A DNA stretch of 64,000 bases from contig JACMNB010000036.1 of assembly GCA_014378845.1 (NCBI GenBank), positions 1-64,000 on the forward strand, in the 5' to 3' direction. Of the stretch, positions 27,178 to 36,578 are shown in pieces. The notes beneath the pieces were generated by a model. It was not told where the DNA came from. It ran no database searches and saw only the letters and a list, made by a program, of their open reading frames with translations. Numbering within the stretch: the first letter of the stretch is position 1; the number at the start of each line of letters is the position of its first letter. A program made the translations under genes and the position numbers. The stretch comes from Methylotenera sp. (lineage in GTDB: Bacteria; Pseudomonadota; Gammaproteobacteria; Burkholderiales; Methylophilaceae).

Positions 27178-27990
27178 GTGAAAATAGAACGCACAGTTTT
27201 TTTTATTTCTGACGGCACTGGCACTACCGCTGGAGCATTAGGGCAGTTGCTGGCGCATTTTCCGCAAACGCATTTTACGCAAGTGCGTTTGCCATTTACC
27301 GATTCGGTCGAAAAAATTGAAGACGCTAAACAGCGCTTTTTAATGGCAAAAGCCGGCGATGGCATGCGCCCTGTGGTGATTATGTCGCTGGGTAATATTG
27401 AACATCGCGCCTTGCTAAAGGCCGCCGATGCGTATTTTATTGATTTATTCAACACCTTTATTGACCCGCTAGGACTTGAGCTAGCGCAAGAGCCGCTAAC
27501 AGGCAAAGGCATTGCGCACGGCGTGATGGGTGAAAATTACCATGAGCGCATGGAAGCGATTAATTTTACACTCACCCATGATGACGGCATGACCAACGCC
27601 GGTTTTGAAGAAGCACAAGTGATTTTAATTGGCGTTTCGCGCTGCGGCAAAACCCCAACCAGCATTTATTTGGCCATGCAGTTTGGCGTTAAAGCCGCCA
27701 ATTACCCGCTGATTCCTGAAGATTTTGAGCGTGGAACGCTGCCCGAAGTGTTGTATAAACATATTGATAAAATTTATGGTTTAACTATTAAGGCCGATCG
27801 CTTGCACAATGTGCGCTCTGAACGCCGCCCTAATAGCGTGTATGCATCGTTAGAAAACTGCAAAAAAGAAATCGCCACTGCTGAAAACTTAATGCGCAAA
27901 AACAATATTCCGTGGGCCGATTCGACGAGCCGTTCGATTGAAGAGTTATCGGCGATTATTTTGCAGAAAATGCGGCAACCTGAGAAATAG
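27178..27990 (+). CDS. ppsR: PEP synthase regulatory kinase/phosphorylase
   Basis: 270 residues of the DUF299 family. The P-loop Gly-Val-Ser-Arg-Cys-Gly-Lys-Thr is at 152-159 and the N-terminal Ile-Ser-Asp-Gly-Thr-Gly-Thr-Thr-Ala is typical. It inactivates PEP synthase by ADP-dependent phosphorylation of a threonine and reactivates it by phosphorolysis. The start is GTG. Its place directly behind ppsA gives the target; the pair is usually co-located in proteobacteria. Confidence 0.95.
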   Translation: MKIERTVFFISDGTGTTAGALGQLLAHFPQTHFTQVRLPFTDSVEKIEDAKQRFLMAKAGDGMRPVVIMSLGNIEHRALLKAADAYFIDLFNTFIDPLGLELAQEPLTGKGIAHGVMGENYHERMEAINFTLTHDDGMTNAGFEEAQVILIGVSRCGKTPTSIYLAMQFGVKAANYPLIPEDFERGTLPEVLYKHIDKIYGLTIKADRLHNVRSERRPNSVYASLENCKKEIATAENLMRKNNIPWADSTSRSIEELSAIILQKMRQPEK

Positions 27991-28228
27991 ACTGCTACGA
28001 GTTTAGCAAAAAATTTACACAAAGACTATTCCGAAGCCGGTTATTGGCAAAAATAGCGCTGATGCTTAGCATAATTATTTGATAAAATGCCACACGTGGT
28101 GGAAGACTGCCTTAAAAATCAGTTAGCTTTGCAAATATATCAAGGTAGCGCTATTAAGTATAAATAAGGCTTAATTTAAAGCGCGTTACCACTTAAACGG
28201 TTCAGATTAATCCGCAATTTTGAATTAA

Positions 28229-28783
28229 TTACTTCAAAAAAGGTGTAATTTTAGCCATAATTTCTTTAGAGTTCGGCAACACGGTACTTTCATAAACCGT
28301 CACATCTTTGCCGCCTGGCAAAATCACATATTTATAAAAATTCCATTGTGGCGCAGTGCCCGTTTTTGCCGCTAATTCTTTGTAAAATGGATTTGCTGCA
28401 TCGCCAGAAACCGAGCTTTTGCTCATCATAGGGAATTTGACGCCGTAAGTCATTTTGCAAAAATCGCCAATTTGTTGATTGTTGCCTGGGTCTTGCCTAA
28501 AGTCGTTAGACGGAAAGCCAATCACCAACAATCCTTTGTCTTTATTTTTGCTATATAAGCTCTCTAACGCCTCAAATTGAGGTGTAAAGCCGCATTTGCT
28601 GGCGGTGTTCACCACTAAAATGGGTTTATCTTGATATTCGCAAAGGTCAAATTTTTCCCCATGCAAGCCAGTAAACTGGTGGTTGTAAATGCCGCTGCAT
28701 GCCGCGCTAGCGCTGGTTGTTGTCATAATGACTGCTCCTGTAATGGCGACACATGCTAATAAACTGACTAACAATCTGCTCAT
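28229..28783 (-). CDS. secreted glutathione peroxidase family protein
   Basis: 184 residues from the ATG at 28783, chosen because AAGGAAACATCC precedes it; a longer frame upstream has no such site. The signal peptide ends near Thr-Ser-Ala-Ser-Ala-Ala. The peroxidase domain has the catalytic Asn-Thr-Ala-Ser-Lys-Cys-Gly-Phe-Thr-Pro-Gln, a central Pro-Ser-Asn-Asp-Phe, and Trp-Asn-Phe-Tyr-Lys-Tyr. The catalytic residue is Cys, not selenocysteine, so it is probably a thioredoxin- or glutathione-dependent peroxide reductase exported to the periplasm. Export is less usual for this family. It reads toward ppsR from the opposite strand. Confidence 0.9.
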   Translation of the reverse strand: MSRLLVSLLACVAITGAVIMTTTSASAACSGIYNHQFTGLHGEKFDLCEYQDKPILVVNTASKCGFTPQFEALESLYSKNKDKGLLVIGFPSNDFRQDPGNNQQIGDFCKMTYGVKFPMMSKSSVSGDAANPFYKELAAKTGTAPQWNFYKYVILPGGKDVTVYESTVLPNSKEIMAKITPFLK

Positions 28784-28871
28784 GGATGTTTCCTTAATTA
28801 TGCTCATGCTAATGACTGCGTCCTTAAAAAATCGTTCTGAATAAGCATCAAAAAATTGCTGGCATCATACT

Positions 28872-30218
28872 TTATAAGTGTAAAAAACTATGCGCCAAAC
28901 CCAGCAGCGCAAATGCCCCAATTAGCCTGATTGTGCTCACTTTAAACTTAAACAGCGCAATAAAACCCAGCGCAGCAGCTAACAGGGCCAACCAATCAAT
29001 CGCGGCTTTATTAGGCCAAAATACCTGCAATGCAAAAAACAAAGCCATTGCCACAATTACGCCCACTACGGCGGCGGTAATGGCTGTTAACGGTGCATTC
29101 AGCTTGAGATTATTTTTGGTCGATTCGATAAACGGTGCGCCCATAAAAATGAAAATAAACGAAGGCAAAAAGGTAAAAAACGTGACGACACCCGCTGCGA
29201 TAACGGCCGAAATAAGCGGGCTGTAAATCGCCGCATGCTGCCAGCCGCCAACAAAACCCACAAACGCCACTACTATAATCAGCGGCCCAGGCGTGGTTTC
29301 GCCCAGCGCTAGGCCATCCATCATTTGGGTTGGCGTTAGCCATGCATAATGCGTGACTGCGCCTTGAACCACATACGGCAGCACCGCATACGCGCCGCCA
29401 AACGTCAGCAGTGCAGCCTTCGTAAAAAACCACGCCATTTGGGTATATACTGCTTGCCAACCATAAACTGCGCTTAATGCAACCATACCTGCCAACCAAA
29501 GGGCAATGCCAATCGCTAAAAACTTCACCAAACCGCGCCAACTAAAGTGCGCATGTGCAGGTGTTGGGGTATCGTCATCAATGACAGCTTTGCCGTAGCT
29601 TTTATCGGCAGTTTGATGTCCGCCGCTGCCAGAGAAAAATTCTGGCGCAAAAAGACTACCCAAATAACCTATTAATGCTGCCAAGCCGACAATGAGTGGA
29701 AACGGCAATTTTAGTAGCGTAATCGCTAAAAATGAAGCGGCGGCAATCGCCCACAGCGCCTTATTTTTAAGAGTGCGAGAGCCAATTCGATACGCCGCAA
29801 ACAGCACAATGGCAACCACCGCAGGCTTAATGCCATACAATACGCCAGCAACTACAGGCGTATTGCCAAAGCGCATGTAAATATAGCTTAAGCCCATTAA
29901 AATAAATAAGGATGGCAACACAAATAAACCGCCCGCAATCAAGCCGCCGCGGGTTTTATGCATCAGCCAACCGATATAAGTGGCCAATTGCTGCGCCTCT
30001 GGCCCTGGTAACACCATGCAATAATTAAGCGCGTGCAAAAAACGTTTTTCTGATATCCAGCGTTTATCTTCCACCAAATCTTTATGCATGATGGCAATTT
30101 GCCCCGCTGGGCCGCCAAAGCTGATTAAACCGAGTTTTAGCCAATACCAAAAGGCTTGTGTAAGGGTAGGTGCGTTTGGTGCGGTTTCCTCAGACGCTTT
30201 TTCTAATATTTCATTCAT
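28872..30218 (-). CDS. chrA: chromate transporter, ChrA family
   Basis: 448 residues, a bidomain CHR protein with about 10-12 membrane segments. Each half carries the family signature: Phe-Gly-Gly-Pro-Ala-Gly-Gln-Ile-Ala and Leu-Pro-Gly-Pro-Glu-Ala-Gln-Gln-Leu in the first, Phe-Gly-Gly-Ala-Tyr-Ala-Val-Leu-Pro and Thr-Thr-Pro-Gly-Pro-Leu in the second. It exports chromate in characterised members. A His-rich cytosolic loop joins the halves (around residue 200-225). No chrB regulator is adjacent, so the physiological anion may be something else. Confidence 0.93.
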   Translation of the reverse strand: MNEILEKASEETAPNAPTLTQAFWYWLKLGLISFGGPAGQIAIMHKDLVEDKRWISEKRFLHALNYCMVLPGPEAQQLATYIGWLMHKTRGGLIAGGLFVLPSLFILMGLSYIYMRFGNTPVVAGVLYGIKPAVVAIVLFAAYRIGSRTLKNKALWAIAAASFLAITLLKLPFPLIVGLAALIGYLGSLFAPEFFSGSGGHQTADKSYGKAVIDDDTPTPAHAHFSWRGLVKFLAIGIALWLAGMVALSAVYGWQAVYTQMAWFFTKAALLTFGGAYAVLPYVVQGAVTHYAWLTPTQMMDGLALGETTPGPLIIVVAFVGFVGGWQHAAIYSPLISAVIAAGVVTFFTFLPSFIFIFMGAPFIESTKNNLKLNAPLTAITAAVVGVIVAMALFFALQVFWPNKAAIDWLALLAAALGFIALFKFKVSTIRLIGAFALLGLAHSFLHL

Positions 30219-30314
30219 CGCGCAATATTACACATAAACATTTGGCATACAAAATGCTTATTGTTAACAACCAGTCATTTGCTGGTTAAAATAGACAGAA
30301 AGATTTGGTTTAAC

Positions 30315-30488
30315 ATGCCCGACACAACAAAAACAGGTGTAGATAAAGTTAAATTACTCGATCAAATGCTTGAAGACCTTGCAGGTGATGAATATGAGGA
30401 TTACGACGCGGATGAAAATCGTGCTGGCAAAGCCATCAAACACCACGATATTGCAGAAGATTTAGACGAGATGGAAAGCTTTCATTAA
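30315..30488 (+). CDS. small acidic hypothetical protein
   Basis: 57 residues from ATG 30315; a longer frame from 30261 has no better start. The product is highly acidic (runs of Asp/Glu such as Asp-Glu-Tyr-Glu-Asp-Tyr-Asp-Ala-Asp-Glu) and has no cysteine, membrane segment or known domain. It ends 4 bases before the 3' end of tRNA-Ser on the other strand, and starts in the short gap behind the divergent chrA. It is too short to name; its composition suggests a real, soluble, possibly disordered protein. Confidence 0.5.
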   Translation: MPDTTKTGVDKVKLLDQMLEDLAGDEYEDYDADENRAGKAIKHHDIAEDLDEMESFH

Positions 30489-30492
30489 CTGT

Positions 30493-30582
30493 TGGCGGAG
30501 AGCGCGAGATTCGAACTCGCGACAAGGTTGCCCCTGTGCCACCTTTCCAGGGTGGTGACTTAAACCGCTCATCCAGCTCTCC
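30493..30582 (-). tRNA. tRNA-Ser (anticodon GGA)
   Basis: 90 bases with encoded CCA. The acceptor arms GGAGAGC/GCTCTCC pair with discriminator G; the anticodon arm is CCACC-CTGGAAA-GGTGG giving GGA; the long variable arm and GTTCGAATC T-loop are as expected for a class II tRNA. It reads UCC and UCU serine codons. Confidence 0.97.
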
Positions 30583-30703
30583 GCAGGGTTGTTAAAAAAG
30601 CCAATTTTTGGCTGACGCATTATAGTTGATTTAAGTGATTTAACCAATATTTGAATGCGCTTACAATTGCTTAGCTCTGGCTGATAGTGTGAGCATGTAA
30701 AAT

Positions 30704-30821
30704 TAACTTTTAAGAAAAAGTAACTTTGCAAAAAGGTTGGCTTCTCAAAAAAGTCTAACTCTTCAAAAAGGCCATCTCTTCAAAAAATCTAGCGCTCCAA
30801 AAAGTCTAACTTTTCAAAAAA
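30704..30821 (-). repeat. degenerate 17-bp tandem array at the 3' end of the cyclase gene
   Basis: About seven units of 15-18 bp with plus-strand consensus TCTAACTCTTCAAAAAG follow one another from 30704 to 30821. The stop codon of the cyclase (30806-30808) lies inside one unit, so the array begins in the last codons and continues downstream. The unit length is not a multiple of three, so slippage would change the C-terminal residues. Confidence 0.75.
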
Positions 30822-32041
30822 TAAGTATTCACAGCGCCTTTGCCTTTTATTTCTATCAGGCCGCGCGGATCTAAGGTGTGATTGGCTTTTAGCAAATGAT
30901 AGGTAAATTCACTAACCTGTATGGTATCGGGCAAGCCGGTTTTTTCCATACGGCTGGCCATATTTACTGGGTCACCCCAAATATCATAGGCAAACTTACT
31001 AGTACCAATCACGCCTGCAACCACCGCGCCACTACTGATGCCAATGCGCATTTGCAAGGCTTTACCTGTTTCCGCATTAAATGCTGTTAACGCAAACTGC
31101 ATTTCTAGGGCCAGCTGTGCAATGACTGTTGCATGATCGTCTCGCCCCATGGGCGCGCCGCCAACCACCATGTAGCCATCACCTATAGTTTTGATTTTTT
31201 CTAAATCATATTGATCGGCCAAACGATCAAAGCGCGAAAATAATTGGCTAAGCAAATCGACCAATGCCGCTGGCGGCATAGCAGCAGTCATCGCGGTAAA
31301 GCCGACAATATCAGCAAATAAAATGGTCACCGATTCATGGCTATCGGCAATGCGCATATCGTTATTTTTAAGTCTGTTAGCGATTGATTTGGGCAAAATA
31401 TTAAGTAAAAGGCGCTCTGAGCGAGCTTTTTCTAAATTAAGCGCAAGCAATGTGCGCTCTTTTTGGCTTTGAAAATAACGCATCACCGCGTATAAAATAC
31501 ACGCCGTGCCGATAATGTTCATTAAAAAAAACGTGTCTTTAATGTTGGTTGGTATTGGCAGCGAACTGCCACTAAACAAGTAATTAAGTTTCCAAGAGAG
31601 CGCCGCAAGCAATAAAAAGAGCACAAACCACGGCGTTGATTGTTTGGTGCCGAGTATCATTAACGCGCCGATGGGCGATAAAATTGCCCAAATGGCGATA
31701 CCGCTTGATGCCTCGTAACCGCCAATCACCCATTGCATAAAAAAAGGCATGACCAGCAACATGACTAGTTGGGTAAACGTAAAATATTCAAAACGTTTGC
31801 TGCGATAGAAAATTAACAAGCTTACATAAGAAATAATAATATAAATATAAGGCACTAGCGCCATCATGGCGTAGCCTTCACCCAAGCCAGAAAGCGTAAA
31901 AATCCAAAACACACATACGATGCTTTCTGCAAATACCAATATTGCTAAAATGGCATTGCTTAGCGTGGAATCAGTTGGCTGACTCAGTTTTTGCCAAAAC
32001 TCTCTCGTTGTAATGCCGAAGTTTGCAGTTGAATTAGGCAT
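30806..32041 (-). CDS. membrane-bound class III adenylate cyclase
   Basis: 411 residues. Five or six hydrophobic segments in the first 195 residues form a membrane domain, followed by a helical linker and a class III catalytic domain (about 225-400). The metal-binding Phe-Ala-Asp-Ile-Val-Gly-Phe-Thr is intact, and so are the substrate region Lys-Ile-Lys-Thr-Ile-Gly-Asp-Gly-Tyr-Met and Asp-Ile-Trp-Gly-Asp-Pro-Val-Asn-Met-Ala-Ser-Arg. The Lys and Asp at the base-specifying positions favour ATP, so cAMP is the likely product. No partner receptor gene is adjacent. The last codons run into a tandem repeat array. Confidence 0.88.
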   Translation of the reverse strand: MPNSTANFGITTREFWQKLSQPTDSTLSNAILAILVFAESIVCVFWIFTLSGLGEGYAMMALVPYIYIIISYVSLLIFYRSKRFEYFTFTQLVMLLVMPFFMQWVIGGYEASSGIAIWAILSPIGALMILGTKQSTPWFVLFLLLAALSWKLNYLFSGSSLPIPTNIKDTFFLMNIIGTACILYAVMRYFQSQKERTLLALNLEKARSERLLLNILPKSIANRLKNNDMRIADSHESVTILFADIVGFTAMTAAMPPAALVDLLSQLFSRFDRLADQYDLEKIKTIGDGYMVVGGAPMGRDDHATVIAQLALEMQFALTAFNAETGKALQMRIGISSGAVVAGVIGTSKFAYDIWGDPVNMASRMEKTGLPDTIQVSEFTYHLLKANHTLDPRGLIEIKGKGAVNTYFLKS

Positions 32042-32386
32042 AGTTTCTACGTTGACTCGATGTAATTATTATAATGTTTTAGACGAATGTATAAACTATA
32101 TCGCAAGCAAACAATGTGCGCCACAACGTGGGTCTATATTTTGCAAAACCAACTCAAGTTAAATCGCAGATTTTTAGTTTATTTTAGTATTTATGCTTGA
32201 TTTAAGCATTACTAAGGTTTATTGTTTAGTTCGCGCTTATTGACGAAACCCTTGTTTTTATAAGGGAATGTAGAAAATCATACTGGCTTTTGGCACAGTT
32301 AAAATTTTCACAATGCTTGGTGGGTTAAATTAAGGGTTAGCGGACAGATTTACACTATTTACAATAGAAATACTAAAGGAGTTGGC
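32042..32386. other. 345-bp AT-rich spacer upstream of aldehyde dehydrogenase
   Basis: No reading frame of note. It contains a short hairpin CCCTTG...TAAGGG near 32250-32268 and a TGGCAC-like element near 32289, but no convincing promoter pair was found. AAAGGAG lies 6 bases before the dehydrogenase ATG. It should hold the divergent promoters of the cyclase and the dehydrogenase. Confidence 0.5.
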
Positions 32387-33937
32387 ATGGATAGCGATAA
32401 TAAAGTAACGAGTGCAAGTTTAGAAACACTCAGCGGCCTAGGTGTAAAACACCCTTACAAAGCCAAGTATAGTAATTATATCGGTGGTCAATGGGTTGCG
32501 CCAGTTAAGGGCCAGTATTTTGATAACGTGAGCCCGGTTACTGGCAAAAACTTCTGCCAAATTGCACGCTCGACTGAAGAAGACGTCAATTTAGCACTAG
32601 ATGCAGCGCACGCCGCTAAAGACGCTTGGGGCAAAACCTCATACGCCGCGCGCGCGATTATTTTAAATAAAATCGCCGATGTGATGGAAGCCAACTTAGA
32701 AGCCATTGCTATCGCAGAAACGATCGATAACGGCAAGCCTTTGCGCGAAACCACTTATGTGGACATTCCTTTAGCGATTGATCACTTCCGTTATTTTGCA
32801 GGTTGCATCCGCTCACAAGAAGGTTCAGTTTGTGAGATTGATGAAACAACGGTTGCGTATCACTTCCACGAGCCACTTGGCGTTGTTGGTCAAATTATTC
32901 CTTGGAACTTCCCCATTTTAATGGCAGTTTGGAAATTGGCGCCAGCATTAGCCGCAGGTAACTGCGTGGTGTTAAAACCAGCAGAACAAACACCCGCTTC
33001 AATCTTAGTACTAATGGAATTCATTGGTAGCTTGTTGCCAGCTGGCGTATTAAACATCGTCAACGGCTTTGGTTTAGAGGCAGGCAAACCATTAGCCAGC
33101 AGCAAACGCATCGCAAAAATTGCATTTACTGGAGAAACATCAACTGGTCGCTTGATTATGCAATACGCCTCACAAAACTTGATTCCAGTCACATTAGAAT
33201 TAGGCGGCAAATCACCTAATATTTTCTTTGAAGATATCATGGATGCAGACGATGCATTCTTTGATAAAGCCATTGAAGGCTTGGTATTATTCTTGGTTAA
33301 CCAAGGCGAAGTCTGTACTTGCCCAAGCCGCGCATTGATTCAAGAATCAATCTACGAGAAATTCATGGCTCGCGTATTAGAGCGCGTAAAAGTGGTTACA
33401 CAAGGCAGCCCATTAGACATGAACACCATGGTTGGCGCACAAGCTTCGCAAGAGCAAGTGGAAAAAATCATGAGCTACATGAAAATTGGTCAGGATGAAG
33501 GCGCAGAATTGTTAATCGGCGGCCAGCGTAAAGTGCAAGATGACGCAGCCATTAAAGATGGTTTTTATATTCAGCCAACCATCTTTAAAGGCCACAACAA
33601 AATGCGTATTTTCCAAGAAGAGATTTTTGGCCCAGTGCTTTCTGTGACTACCTTTAAAGATGAAGCAGAAGCTTTGGCAATCGCCAATGACACGCTATAC
33701 GGCTTGGGCGCTGGTGTTTGGTCACGTAACGGCAACCGTGCATTCCGCATGGGCAAAGCCATTCAAGCAGGTCGTGTGTGGACTAACTGTTACCACCTCT
33801 ACCCTGCTCACGCAGCGTTTGGTGGTTACAAGCAATCGGGTATTGGCCGCGAAAATCATAAAATGATGCTAGACCATTACCAACAAACCAAAAACTTGCT
33901 GGTAAGCTACAGCGAAAATAAACTAGGCTTCTTTTAA
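32387..33937 (+). CDS. NAD-dependent aldehyde dehydrogenase (AcoD/ExaC type)
   Basis: 516 residues. Catalytic Glu in Leu-Glu-Leu-Gly-Gly-Lys-Ser-Pro-Asn and catalytic Cys in [10 protein letters not shown] are intact, as are Pro-Trp-Asn-Phe-Pro and Phe-Thr-Gly-Glu for NAD binding. It oxidises an aldehyde, probably acetaldehyde or a related small aldehyde; a formaldehyde role in this methylotroph is possible but not shown. The extra Cys after the nucleophile is typical of this AcoD/ExaC group. Codon use is regular, like that of highly expressed genes such as hps. A DUF779 gene follows, the usual companion of this group. Confidence 0.94.
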   Translation: MDSDNKVTSASLETLSGLGVKHPYKAKYSNYIGGQWVAPVKGQYFDNVSPVTGKNFCQIARSTEEDVNLALDAAHAAKDAWGKTSYAARAIILNKIADVMEANLEAIAIAETIDNGKPLRETTYVDIPLAIDHFRYFAGCIRSQEGSVCEIDETTVAYHFHEPLGVVGQIIPWNFPILMAVWKLAPALAAGNCVVLKPAEQTPASILVLMEFIGSLLPAGVLNIVNGFGLEAGKPLASSKRIAKIAFTGETSTGRLIMQYASQNLIPVTLELGGKSPNIFFEDIMDADDAFFDKAIEGLVLFLVNQGEVCTCPSRALIQESIYEKFMARVLERVKVVTQGSPLDMNTMVGAQASQEQVEKIMSYMKIGQDEGAELLIGGQRKVQDDAAIKDGFYIQPTIFKGHNKMRIFQEEIFGPVLSVTTFKDEAEALAIANDTLYGLGAGVWSRNGNRAFRMGKAIQAGRVWTNCYHLYPAHAAFGGYKQSGIGRENHKMMLDHYQQTKNLLVSYSENKLGFF

Positions 33938-33981
33938 TTAAGTCATTTTTTAATTAAAAAACCTAAAAAGGGATGAGGCAT

Positions 33982-34008
33982 CAAGGGCGGGGTTAATCCT
34001 CGCCCTTG
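33982..34008. terminator. hairpin between aldehyde dehydrogenase and DUF779 gene
   Basis: CAAGGGCG (33982-33989) pairs with CGCCCTTG (34001-34008), extended inside by GG/CC pairs, followed by TTGTTTCT. The T-tract is short, so it may be a partial terminator or an mRNA-stabilising hairpin. Confidence 0.55.
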
Positions 34009-34078
34009 TTGTTTCTGGCACTTGGTTTATATCTAAATCGTTTTAGAGTAGTATTAGCGTTTGAGGAGCAGCAAAATC

Positions 34079-34477
34079 ATGGACGATATTAAATCAGCAC
34101 AAGTCACTCGCGTCGATAGTACAGAAGCCGCCAACCAACTGATTGATCAACTACGCGCCAAATATGGCGAGCTGATGATTCACCAATCTGGGGGCTGTTG
34201 TGACGGCAGCACGCCAATGTGCTTTGGCAAAGATGAATTTTTACTTGGTAATTCTGATGTGCAGCTGGGCGAAGTGCATGGTGTGGGGTTTTATATGAGT
34301 GAAAGCCAATTTGCTTATTGGGAACACACGCATTTAACGCTAGATGCCATCCCTGGTATGGGCGGACAGTTTTCGTATGATAACGGTACTGGCATGCGAT
34401 TTCATATTCGCTCACGCTTATATAGCGACGAAGAATGGGCGGTTTTAGAAAAAAATCCTGTCAAACACTGCATCTAG
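34079..34477 (+). CDS. DUF779 protein, aldehyde dehydrogenase companion
   Basis: 132 residues from ATG 34079, preceded by GAGGAG at 34063-34068. The family pattern Gln-Ser-Gly-Gly-Cys-Cys-Asp-Gly-Ser-Thr-Pro-Met-Cys near residue 38 and a central Asp-Val-Gln-Leu-Gly are clear. DUF779 proteins are nearly always encoded beside AcoD/ExaC-type aldehyde dehydrogenases and are of unknown function; the Cys cluster suggests metal or redox chemistry. It lies 141 bases after the dehydrogenase, with a hairpin between. Confidence 0.9.
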   Translation: MDDIKSAQVTRVDSTEAANQLIDQLRAKYGELMIHQSGGCCDGSTPMCFGKDEFLLGNSDVQLGEVHGVGFYMSESQFAYWEHTHLTLDAIPGMGGQFSYDNGTGMRFHIRSRLYSDEEWAVLEKNPVKHCI

Positions 34478-34505
34478 CCCCAATTGAACACTGCAAAACG
34501 AAAAA

Positions 34506-34535
34506 TTGCGATGATTTATCGCTGTGTGAGATAAT
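34506..34535 (+). promoter_or_regulatory. candidate thrS promoter
   Basis: TTGCGA (34506-34511) and GATAAT (34530-34535) with an 18-base spacer. A transcript starting near 34542 would pass through the hairpin at 34560-34579 before reaching thrS. Confidence 0.45.
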
Positions 34536-34559
34536 TCACTTATTCAATCACTTAGTGCT

Positions 34560-34579
34560 AAGCCGCTTGCGGCTTTTTT
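34560..34579 (+). terminator. terminator-like hairpin 22 bases before thrS
   Basis: AAGCCG (34560-34565), loop CTTG, CGGCTT (34570-34575), then further T to 34579. It is either the terminator of the DUF779 transcript or, if the promoter at 34506 is real, a leader attenuator of thrS. Confidence 0.7.
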
Positions 34580-34601
34580 GTTTATACCGAAAGTTAAAGA
34601 T

Positions 34602-36524
34602 ATGCCTGTAATTCGTCTGCCAGATGGCTCGACCCGCAGTTTTGATGCGCCCGTGACTGTTGCGCAAGTGGCGATGGATATTGGCGCAGGCCTAGCAAAG
34701 GCGGCGCTAGCGGGTAAGGTTACGCTTGAAAATAAAGAGTCAAAGATTGTCGATACCAGCTTTCTTATTGAAAACGATAGCGATTTAGCCATTATTACCG
34801 ACAAATCGGATGACGGACTTGACATCATTCGCCACTCAACCGCACATTTGCTGGCTTACGCGGTAAAAGAGTTATTCCCAGATTGCCAAGTGACGATTGG
34901 TCCTGTGATTGACAACGGCTTTTATTATGATTTTTCGTATAAACGCGCGTTTACGCCAGAAGATTTAACCGCCATTGAAAGGAAAATGGTCGAACTGGCG
35001 AAAAAAGACGAGCCAGTGATGCGCAAAGTGTTGCCGCGAGATGACGCGGTGGCTTATTTCAAATCAATCAACGAACATTACAAAGCGGAAATTATCGCGT
35101 CGATTCCTGCCAACGAAGATGTCTCGCTTTACACCGAAGGTGCATTTACCGACCTCTGCCGCGGCCCACACGTACCAAATACAGGCAAACTAAAAGCCTT
35201 TAAACTCATGAAGTTAGCTGGCGCGTATTGGCGCGGCGATAGCAATAACGAGATGTTGCAACGTGTTTATGGCACCGCTTGGCGCAATAAAGAAGAGTTG
35301 GACGCGTATTTGTTTCAATTAGAAGAAGCCGAAAAGCGCGATCACCGCAAGCTCGGCAAGCAACTTGATTTGTATCATATGCAAGACGACGCGCCGGGTA
35401 TGGTGTTTTGGCATCCGCGCGGCTGGAGCATTTGGCAAGAAATTGAGCAATACATGCGTCAAATGTTTGTGGATTACAACTACCAAGAAGTGCGTACGCC
35501 GACCATTTTGGATAGAAGTTTGTGGGAAAAATCCGGTCATTGGCAAAATTATCGCGATAATATGTTCACCACCAAGTCGGAAAATCGCGATTACGCGGTT
35601 AAACCGATGAATTGCCCAGGCCACGTGCAGATTTACAACAGCACATTGCATAGCTATCGCGATTTGCCGCTACGCTTGGCGGAGTTCGGCTCATGTCACC
35701 GCAACGAGCCATCTGGCGCGCTACACGGCTTGATGCGTGTGCGTGGTTTTACCCAAGATGACGCCCATATTTTTTGTACGCCTGAGCAGGTTGAGGCCGA
35801 AGTGGCCGACTTTATCAAAATGCTCTACAAAGCCTACGGCGATTTTGGTTTTAATGACGTTTTAGTGAAGCTTTCTACCCGCCCTGAAAAGCGTATCGGT
35901 ACTGATGCGGATTGGGATATGGCCGAAACTTCGCTTGCTAATGCGCTTAAAATCAACAACTTATATTTTGAATATCAACCAGGCGAGGGCGCGTTTTACG
36001 GCCCGAAAATTGAATTTACGCTAAAAGATTCGCTTGGTCGTTTATGGCAGTGCGGTACCATACAATTAGACCCGAACTTGCCCGAACGCCTTGGTGCGGA
36101 ATATGTGGCGGAGGATAACTCAAGAAAAAGACCAGTAATGTTGCACCGCGCCATTGTTGGCTCTATGGAGCGTTTCATTGGTATTTTGATTGAGAATTAT
36201 GCTGGTGCAATGCCGCTGTGGTTAGCGCCCGTGCAGGTAATGGTGCTGAATATCTCTGAAGGTCAAGCCGATTATGTACGCCAAGTGGTTGAAACATTAA
36301 AGAAATCTGACATCAGATGCGAATATGACTTGAGAAATGAGAAGATAACCTATAAAATACGCGAACATTCAATGCAAAAAATGCCTTACTTGCTAGTGGC
36401 AGGTGAGCGCGAAATGCAAAATGGAACAGTGGCCGTGCGCAACAGAAAAGGTGAAGACCTAGGTTCTATGCCGATTGCAGCGCTAATAGCGCGCTTGAAA
36501 GCAGAAGTGGAAACTAAGGTTTAA
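34602..36524 (+). CDS. thrS: threonyl-tRNA synthetase
   Basis: 640 residues from ATG 34602, matching the family start Met-Pro-Val-Ile-x-Leu-Pro-Asp-Gly-Ser; a TTG 24 bases earlier is in frame but unlikely. Order: TGS domain, editing domain (His-Ser-Thr-Ala-His-Leu-Leu and Cys-Arg-Gly-Pro-His), class II catalytic core, anticodon-binding domain. Zinc ligands in Met-Asn-Cys-Pro-Gly-His are present. It charges tRNA-Thr. infC follows after 54 bases in the classic thrS-infC-rpmI-rplT order. Confidence 0.97.
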   Translation: MPVIRLPDGSTRSFDAPVTVAQVAMDIGAGLAKAALAGKVTLENKESKIVDTSFLIENDSDLAIITDKSDDGLDIIRHSTAHLLAYAVKELFPDCQVTIGPVIDNGFYYDFSYKRAFTPEDLTAIERKMVELAKKDEPVMRKVLPRDDAVAYFKSINEHYKAEIIASIPANEDVSLYTEGAFTDLCRGPHVPNTGKLKAFKLMKLAGAYWRGDSNNEMLQRVYGTAWRNKEELDAYLFQLEEAEKRDHRKLGKQLDLYHMQDDAPGMVFWHPRGWSIWQEIEQYMRQMFVDYNYQEVRTPTILDRSLWEKSGHWQNYRDNMFTTKSENRDYAVKPMNCPGHVQIYNSTLHSYRDLPLRLAEFGSCHRNEPSGALHGLMRVRGFTQDDAHIFCTPEQVEAEVADFIKMLYKAYGDFGFNDVLVKLSTRPEKRIGTDADWDMAETSLANALKINNLYFEYQPGEGAFYGPKIEFTLKDSLGRLWQCGTIQLDPNLPERLGAEYVAEDNSRKRPVMLHRAIVGSMERFIGILIENYAGAMPLWLAPVQVMVLNISEGQADYVRQVVETLKKSDIRCEYDLRNEKITYKIREHSMQKMPYLLVAGEREMQNGTVAVRNRKGEDLGSMPIAALIARLKAEVETKV

Positions 36525-36578
36525 GCCGCTTTTTTGAGCTAGCACGGTTATTTTATTTATAAAGATTAGGAGTCAGCA

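Noticed and set aside
27991-28228. Small RNA between ppsR and the peroxidase gene
   Set aside because: AT-rich convergent gap with weak hairpins but no promoter and terminator in a plausible arrangement.
30462-30731. 89-codon minus-strand frame
   Set aside because: It runs straight through tRNA-Ser and is an artefact of that gene.
32289-32310. sigma-54 promoter before aldehyde dehydrogenase
   Set aside because: TGGCAC is present but the TTGC element at the required spacing is not.
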